Source: Nomia melanderi
Lineage: Eukaryota; Arthropoda; Insecta; Hymenoptera; Halictidae
DNA: 64,000 nucleotides
Reading direction: 5' to 3'
NCBI RefSeq assembly: GCF_051020985.1
Contig: NC_135002.1
Span: 3,100,001 to 3,164,000 of the forward strand
A program made the translations under genes and the position numbers. The notes below the pieces were generated by a model that had not been told where the DNA came from, searched no databases, and saw nothing but the letters and a program-made list of their open reading frames with translations. Below are positions 62,001 to 64,000 of this stretch, piece by piece (positions within the stretch are counted from its first letter, which is position 1; each line of letters starts with the position of its first letter).

Positions 62001-63448
62001 TACCGAAGTGAAATAAAGAACGAAATAGAAAATTTATTCAGATATGTAAAATTAAACATGTTTCACATAGTTATAAGATATATTTAAGCATCTACTTTAA
62101 TAAATTGAAAGATATCTTAGAAAACTTCGTATCCAGACTAAAGTGATGTAAGGAACTCGCTAATCAAACTATGACCACTGATTATTGAATTAAATATTCA
62201 ATTATTAGGAACACTTAGAATCCGTATAATATTAATTCAACCATAAACCATCGATAAGTAATCTTCGAGCATTCCGAAATCAATTAATTCATCGTTCGCC
62301 GCGCGAACCGTCGGCGTCCCCCGAATCTCTCGCTCCGACAAGATGGCGGCCGGCGCTCGCGATCCAGCGAGCCAGCGTCGCGTCGTTCGAGTAATCGGAG
62401 CGAGGGATCCGGTAAACAAGGCGGTGTCGCCTCGCAAATAACCCGGCTGAATAAATACCCCGAAGGAGAGTGCACATCTCGAACGCGACGCTCAGCTTCC
62501 TGAACGGGGAGTTCGAGGTCGAGCCGGCACACGGGGAGGACAGGGAGGAAGCGTTACAGAAGGCGGGCATCGTCACTTACTTCATCGTACGGGCGCTGAA
62601 GCCGTTCAAGCCAGCTGTGACCAAGAGCCTGGCGTCGCTCACGGACGCGGAGAACACGAAGAAACCGGCCGAGAACGCGCAAGACAACAGGAACAACAAG
62701 GAGGACTCGGAGGAGTTTAGGCAGAGGCTGCGCAAGGAGCTCGACAGCAAAGGTACTCTTCGCGGAAGATAAATAATAGAGAACCTAGATCGTTATTTCG
62801 GATCGGGAACAGCTGAATTATTTATCTTCAAGCTAAATACTCTATGGCATCGAGATTCAGAATAATTTATCATTGGAACACCTTTTTGGAAGATACATCT
62901 TGTCTAGTTCTTATTAGATAACCTATCATCTATATCTATCAAGTATCTATCGGAACTTAAACTTCGTTTAATATGTAGCAGATGATCTGTTACAAAACAA
63001 CTTGAATGTAAGACATCTTGAAGTATCTATTTAAAGCTAAACTCTCTAATGCCAAGATTGCCCTGCAAACGTGCGAACGAGCTTAATGCTTCGTTTCAAG
63101 CAAACTGAATGATTCGCAGGCGGAGGAGCAGACATAAAAGGGCACGCGCATTGGTTGACGTTGAGGTTCAAGGACAAGAAAGTGGAGTCCGCGTTTCACC
63201 ACGCCGAGGAGGCTTTCTCACCTTTGTCCCTTATCGGCGGCCCATTGGCGATGATCTGCGCCGCCCCAGTTTGGAGGTTTCAGCCCTGGGGACCCTTCAC
63301 GTGGGGCGGTCTGGGGGTGGTCGTACTCTTTGGGGTCGTCTTGGCAGGTGCCACCTGTTTAGGCGGCGCTGTCAAGGCTATGTGGCTGAGGACAGCGCTG
63401 GCCTTGCTGATGACGTTCTCCCTGGGGGTATTCTTGCTCCTAGACATG
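37545..63448 (+). CDS. Ac3: Transmembrane adenylate cyclase, AC3-like, 3' end outside the window
   Basis: Join 37545-38087, 56836-57215, 60089-60373, 62466-62752, 63120-63448, continuing past the window: 608 codons, all junctions in frame. It makes cAMP from ATP at the plasma membrane. Visible parts: cytosolic N-terminus 1-46; TM1-5 about 47-168; TM6 about 182-202; C1a catalytic domain about 245-440 with metal-binding Asp275 (ILYADIVGFT) and Asp319 (KILGDCYYC), 44 residues apart as in other class III cyclases; C1b about 440-530; TM7-9 about 533-607. RRAFLETRQSLEV, RHENVSILYADIVGFT, GVLGQKQWQFDV and GEFEVEP recall vertebrate AC3 more than AC1, 2, 5, 8 or 9, from memory. The start at 37545 has G at -3; an in-frame ATG at 37479 would add 22 residues. 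C2 should lie beyond 64000. Confidence 0.9.
39153..39375. mobile_element. MITE family C, copy 1 (piggyBac-like ends)
   Basis: It is 223 bp, with TTAACACTAGGTTTACGG left and CAGTAAACCTAGTGTTAA right. GCGTCAAATCGACGCAT starts 17 bases after the left TTAA, followed by ATTGGATTCTAGAAATATT. The order and spacing of CNCTAG, GCGTNAAATTGACGCAT and ATTCTNGAAATATT match the piggyBac 5' terminal repeat as known from the literature. No ORF, hence non-autonomous. Confidence 0.85.
40018..40500. repeat. Three decaying tandem copies of about 150-180 bp
   Basis: Copies start with CGAATAAAGG or CTGAATAAAGG at about 40018, 40205 and 40359. Each carries CTAATGAAACT, AATAAATTTA and GGTAAYNNRTGATAA-like blocks and an AAAACGAAAGGGA or derived segment. 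Successive copies are shorter and more diverged. Confidence 0.8.
41038..41293. mobile_element. MITE family J, copy 1 (partial)
   Basis: It starts TTAACCAGTTAACCGTGG. Its first 170 bp or so are almost identical to copy 2 (AATTTCGTTGGGAGAACCTC, GCGTGTACTCGTCGAACG). The later part differs and resembles family E sequence (GCATAATTCAGCTTCGTCC). Its right TTAA is the start of copy 2. Confidence 0.7.
41290..41585. mobile_element. MITE family J, copy 2
   Basis: The left end TTAACCAGTTAACCGTGG and the right end CCAAAGTTAACTGATTAA are imperfect inverted repeats. A GTACTCGTC motif occurs near both ends in inverted form. An AGTATTAGTAAGAATTAGT repeat sits inside. The right TTAA is shared with the next element. 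Confidence 0.75.
41582..41791. mobile_element. MITE family E, copy 2
   Basis: TTAACACTTTGCGGATGAA at left and TTCGTCCGCAAAGGGTTAA at right form a terminal inverted repeat of about 19 bp. It is 210 bp with no ORF. A left-end fragment of the same family follows at 41832 (TTAACCCTTTGCCGACGGA). Confidence 0.85.
43464..43945. repeat. Three tandem copies of about 160 bp
   Basis: Units anchored at 43466, 43625 and 43788 (periods 159 and 163) start TTTCCTTGGGAAT. They contain TTTGTTTCTAGT, GTTGATTARTGAATAA and TTAAATTGTTGGATTTT. The third copy is slightly more diverged at its end. Confidence 0.9.
45396..46100. repeat. Dispersed repeat K, copy 1, carrying MITE F2
   Basis: It matches 58627-58915 (GAAACTC..AATTCTAAT, TTATTATACAATATATT, AACGAGTGAAT, TTCTG.GCGACTC) with extra sequence from 45494 to about 45900. 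Part of that extra sequence is the F element at 45494-45704. Confidence 0.7.
45494..45704. mobile_element. MITE family F, copy 2
   Basis: TTAACCCTTGCAGCAG at left and CTGGAGTGCTAAGGGTTAA at right. The interior matches F1 closely (TTTTAATGAATCTTAAAGAA, ACTATAAAAATTAGTTGCAG). Flanked by TTAA, and its host repeat has TTAA at the corresponding place. Confidence 0.85.
47325..47458. mobile_element. MITE family H, copy 1
   Basis: TTGTTGAATGCCACTG at left is the inverse of GTGGCATTCAACGTGTTAA at right. About 134 bp. Copy 2 is at about 50740-50862. Its right TTAA is also the left end of the G element. Confidence 0.7.
47455..47695. mobile_element. MITE family G, copy 1
   Basis: TTAACCACTTGCGCTGG at left and CCAATACAAGTGGTTAA at right. 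It is 241 bp. The GACGTTTTTGTTC and AAATTAG.ATA blocks are shared with 52076-52320. Non-coding. Confidence 0.85.
47770..48352. repeat. 284-bp tandem duplication with a strongly conserved 3' half
   Basis: Two copies are anchored at 47940 and 48224. In the last 120 bp or so (47948-48068 and 48232-48352), which include CGAAATGCTCCGAAGTTCTC and TGTAATCAACTATTTCCC, only about four bases differ. The AT-rich first halves are clearly diverged. Confidence 0.9.
49129..49364. mobile_element. MITE family A, copy 5
   Basis: The left end is TTAGCTCTTTGCACTCG and the right end CTCGAGTGCAAAGGGTTTT. The interior matches A4 (TTTTCACTAGAAATATTCAA, GATTGAGAGTCACC). Both terminal TTAAs are mutated. No ORF. Confidence 0.8.
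49638..49712. mobile_element. MITE family F fragment (inverted)
   Basis: TTAACCCTTAGCACACCAG followed by TTGTTTTGTAATCTATCAGC and ACTAATTTTTATAGTATTC is the inverse of the F right end. The rest of the element is missing. Confidence 0.7.
49866..50300. repeat. Degenerate minisatellite, GGA/TCT-rich
   Basis: Many imperfect units of the type GGATCTC..AGAGGTTCTTC..AAGA, spaced roughly 24-27 bp, with pairs that could form hairpins (AGATCAAGAGATCAAGGATCTC). No exact period can be set by eye. Confidence 0.5.
50458..50673. mobile_element. MITE family C, copy 2 (piggyBac-like ends)
   Basis: It is 216 bp and closely similar to copy 1 along its length. The left end is TTAACACTAGGTTCGCGG with GCGTCAAATTGACGCAT 17 bases after the TTAA, and the right end is TGAACCTAGTGTTGA. 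Here the GCGTCAAATTGACGCAT block agrees with piggyBac at all but one of its 17 positions, as I recall that repeat. Confidence 0.85.
50740..50862. mobile_element. MITE family H, copy 2
   Basis: The right end, ATGTTCAACGTGTTAA preceded by GGGCGACCCCCGT, and the TAATTCGATTCGATC block match copy 1. The left end is degraded. Confidence 0.55.
51634..51782. mobile_element. MITE family F, copy 3 (internally deleted)
   Basis: TTAACCCCTTGCACTCCAG at left and CTGGAGTGCTAAGGGTTAA at right form a long terminal inverted repeat. It is 149 bp against about 215 in F1 and F2, because the left internal part is missing. Confidence 0.85.
51783..52030. repeat. Degenerate GTTATT/GTTACT repeat
   Basis: Imperfect runs of TTGTTATTGTTGTTACTG with AATTCCTGT interludes; no fixed period. 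It gives a Ser/Asn-rich minus-strand ORF (51788-52021) that reflects composition only. Confidence 0.6.
52076..52320. mobile_element. MITE family G, copy 2
   Basis: TTAACCTCTTGCGCTGG at left and CCTGGTGCAAGTGGTTAA at right; 245 bp; flanked by TTAA. It shares the GAGACGTTTTTGTTCC-like block with copy 1. Confidence 0.85.
53679..53893. mobile_element. MITE family B, copy 5 (inverted)
   Basis: It begins TTAACACTAGAACTACCG and ends CGGTACTTCTAGTGTCAA, with a long inverted repeat. The interior is the reverse complement of copies 1 and 2 (AATCTATTGTTACAATTTTT, ATTAAATGCTCGG). 215 bp. Confidence 0.85.
54419..54860. repeat. Direct repeat of about 80 bp, 358 bp apart, with inverted repeat between
   Basis: 54419-54500 and 54777-54860 share ACAGAATGATTTTCATTTG, CTGCGAATAAACTCAGTTT and TTTATATAGCGTTG. 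Between them, TTCAATAACTGAA (about 54607) faces TTCAGTTATTGAA (about 54666) as an inverted repeat with a short spacer. Confidence 0.8.
56320..56410. mobile_element. MITE family I fragment
   Basis: TTAGCACATCGCGTACCGGCTAA is the inverse of the family I right end at 20040-20060; the rest is not preserved. A family E-like end (TAATCCTTTGTGGACGAAG) follows at about 56467. Confidence 0.55.
56518..56764. mobile_element. MITE family L
   Basis: TTAACCCCTCAACGCTC at left and GAGCGTACAAGTTAAGGGGTTAA (partial inverse) at right. 247 bp, TTAA on both sides, no ORF. It lies just 71 bp before Ac3 coding exon 2. No second copy was seen in this window. Confidence 0.75.
56836..57215 (+). CDS. Ac3: Adenylate cyclase, coding exon 2
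   Basis: The acceptor is TTCTACAG|GTG, the donor GAGAG|GTAATA (phase 2). It encodes residues 182-307: TM6, the helical linker with EEQSAEQERLLLSVLPEHVA, and the first catalytic motif ILYADIVGFT with Asp275. Confidence 0.93.
57486..58054. repeat. 286-bp tandem duplication rich in TATTCACTAC
   Basis: Copies start TTAAGTCT at 57486 and 57772. Both contain GTTCTATACTCGAATTGTG, a run of TACTCACCAC/TATTCACTAT units and TTAAACAACAAAAACGAGTT. The inner minisatellite differs in unit number between copies. Confidence 0.9.
58627..58915. repeat. Dispersed repeat K, copy 2
   Basis: It matches 45396-46100 without the F element; at the corresponding place it reads GGGAAAATTAATG. It begins AAACTCGAAATTCTAATCAC and ends GGCTTCTGAGCGACTC. 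Nature unknown; no ORF. Confidence 0.7.
60089..60373 (+). CDS. Ac3: Adenylate cyclase, coding exon 3
   Basis: The acceptor is ATTTTCAG|GTAC, the donor GCGGG|GTGAGT (phase 2). It encodes residues 308-402: second metal-binding Asp319 in KILGDCYYC, then MRVGIHTGAVLAGVLGQ and WQFDVYSKDVELANKMES of the C1a core. Confidence 0.95.
60374..62465 (+). other. Ac3 intron 3
   Basis: No repeat or gene was recognised; GC-rich stretches at about 61540-61870 and 62290-62460 carry chance ORFs only. Confidence 0.6.
62466..62752 (+). CDS. Ac3: Adenylate cyclase, coding exon 4
   Basis: Acceptor CCCCGAAG|GAGAGTG is chosen because it restores GRVHIS, the conserved C1a ending; the pyrimidine tract is weak. Donor AAAG|GTACTC, phase 1. 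It encodes residues 403-498: the end of C1a (FLNGEFEVEP, VTYFIV) and the charged C1b linker (SEEFRQRLRKELDSK). Confidence 0.88.
62753..63119 (+). other. Ac3 intron 4
   Basis: A short AT-rich intron ending GATTCGCAG; nothing else seen. Confidence 0.75.
63120..63448 (+). CDS. Ac3: Adenylate cyclase, coding exon 5
   Basis: The acceptor is TTCGCAG|GCG, the donor GACATG|GTGAGA, phase 0. It encodes residues 499-608: the end of C1b (HWLTLRFKDKKVESAFHHAE) and TM7-9 of the second membrane cassette (GGLGVVVLFGVVLAGATCL; RTALALLMTFSLGVFLLL). The gene continues beyond the window. Confidence 0.92.
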
Positions 63449-64000
63449 GTGAGAACCTACTTACGAGCTACAAAAGTATTCTCGTTTCTTAATTAGCATC
63501 TGACGTCAATATTAGGTTCGTCGTTAAGCTAGAACCATAGTTGAAATCATTTTCCTACTGGATTTTCACTAACTGCCACATATTACTAGGGTTTAGCTAC
63601 TGCACTTCTAGGATCTGGAAGTTACAAGCTAATTTCCGGAGTTAAAGTCTATTCAGTGATACGTTACAGTCTTTGAACCATGATCTACTAGTAAATTACA
63701 TCAATTCATTAATATTATGAATTCCTATGTCATTTTGCAAGAGGTATTCTAAACAGCCACCAAGCTAGCTCTAAAATCAAGTTCAACTGCTTTCATTAAC
63801 TGTTCAAACAGCAAGAGATCAGTGCGTAGTTTCCTTTTTCCAATTATCTAAGCAATCGATGCATAATTCAGCTTCATCTTCTGACGGTTTCCTATATCTC
63901 AAAGAATCTTCGTCCGCAAAGGGTTAATGTTATTTCTAACAAATGCTTGGAACAGTATGAAACGACTCTCAGGAGTAGTTCGAATCGTCCGTGGAATGAA
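63449..64000 (+). other. Ac3 intron 5 (partial)
   Basis: AT-rich; it contains the right half of a family E element at about 63787-63927 (TTCGTCCGCAAAGGGTTAA). No exon before the window end. Confidence 0.7.
63787..63927. mobile_element. MITE family E, copy 3 (right part)
   Basis: The right end TCTTCGTCCGCAAAGGGTTAA and the GCATAATTCAGCTTCAT block match E1 and E2; the left terminus is not preserved. Confidence 0.65.

Noticed and set aside
961..63927. A transposase gene for the TTAA elements
   Set aside because: No ORF with a DDE-type domain was found; all copies are short and non-coding.
1..64000. tRNA or rRNA genes
   Set aside because: I looked for T-arm-like GGTTCGANNCC motifs with a matching acceptor stem by eye and found none; a covariance search was not possible.

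Overview
The window looks like nuclear DNA of an insect, most likely a hymenopteran (this is an inference). It has AT-rich non-coding DNA broken by short CpG-rich patches, GC-rich coding exons with GT-AG introns, and dense short non-autonomous transposons. No bacterial, viral or organellar gene organisation, tRNA or rRNA was recognised. I translated and spliced the exons by hand.

Two protein-coding genes can be supported, both on the + strand and in tandem. The first (26215-34864, four coding exons) encodes a complete 361-residue CRAL-TRIO/Sec14-type lipid-binding protein of the alpha-tocopherol-transfer-protein-like group, with an acidic N-terminal extension. The second starts at 37545 and runs off the right edge. 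Its five exons in the window (608 codons, all junctions in frame) encode the first half of a membrane adenylate cyclase: TM1-6, the C1 catalytic domain with both metal-binding aspartates, the C1b linker and the first helices of the second membrane cassette. Its sequence is closest to the AC3 subtype. Its first coding intron is about 18.7 kb. The genes lie 2.7 kb apart; nothing indicates a shared pathway beyond general signalling and lipid roles.

The first 26 kb contains no convincing coding gene. It holds tandem arrays (1-395, 8.5-9.3 kb, 10.7-11.0 kb, 21.8-22.25 kb, 23.07-23.59 kb), many TTAA-flanked elements, and a few promoter or donor-like signals that could be unannotated 5' exons.

The most notable feature is a set of at least nine families of about 150-290 bp MITE-like elements that begin and end in TTAA. 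One family (39153-39375 and 50458-50673) carries an end that, from memory, matches the piggyBac inverted repeat in both sequence and spacing. For several insertions the unoccupied site is present elsewhere in the window, so precise TTAA duplication can be read directly: 25314-25559 inside another element, 29475-29689 inside a tandem duplication, 20433-20580 inside an A element, and 45494-45704 inside a dispersed repeat. Elements also sit end to end sharing a single TTAA. No transposase gene was seen.
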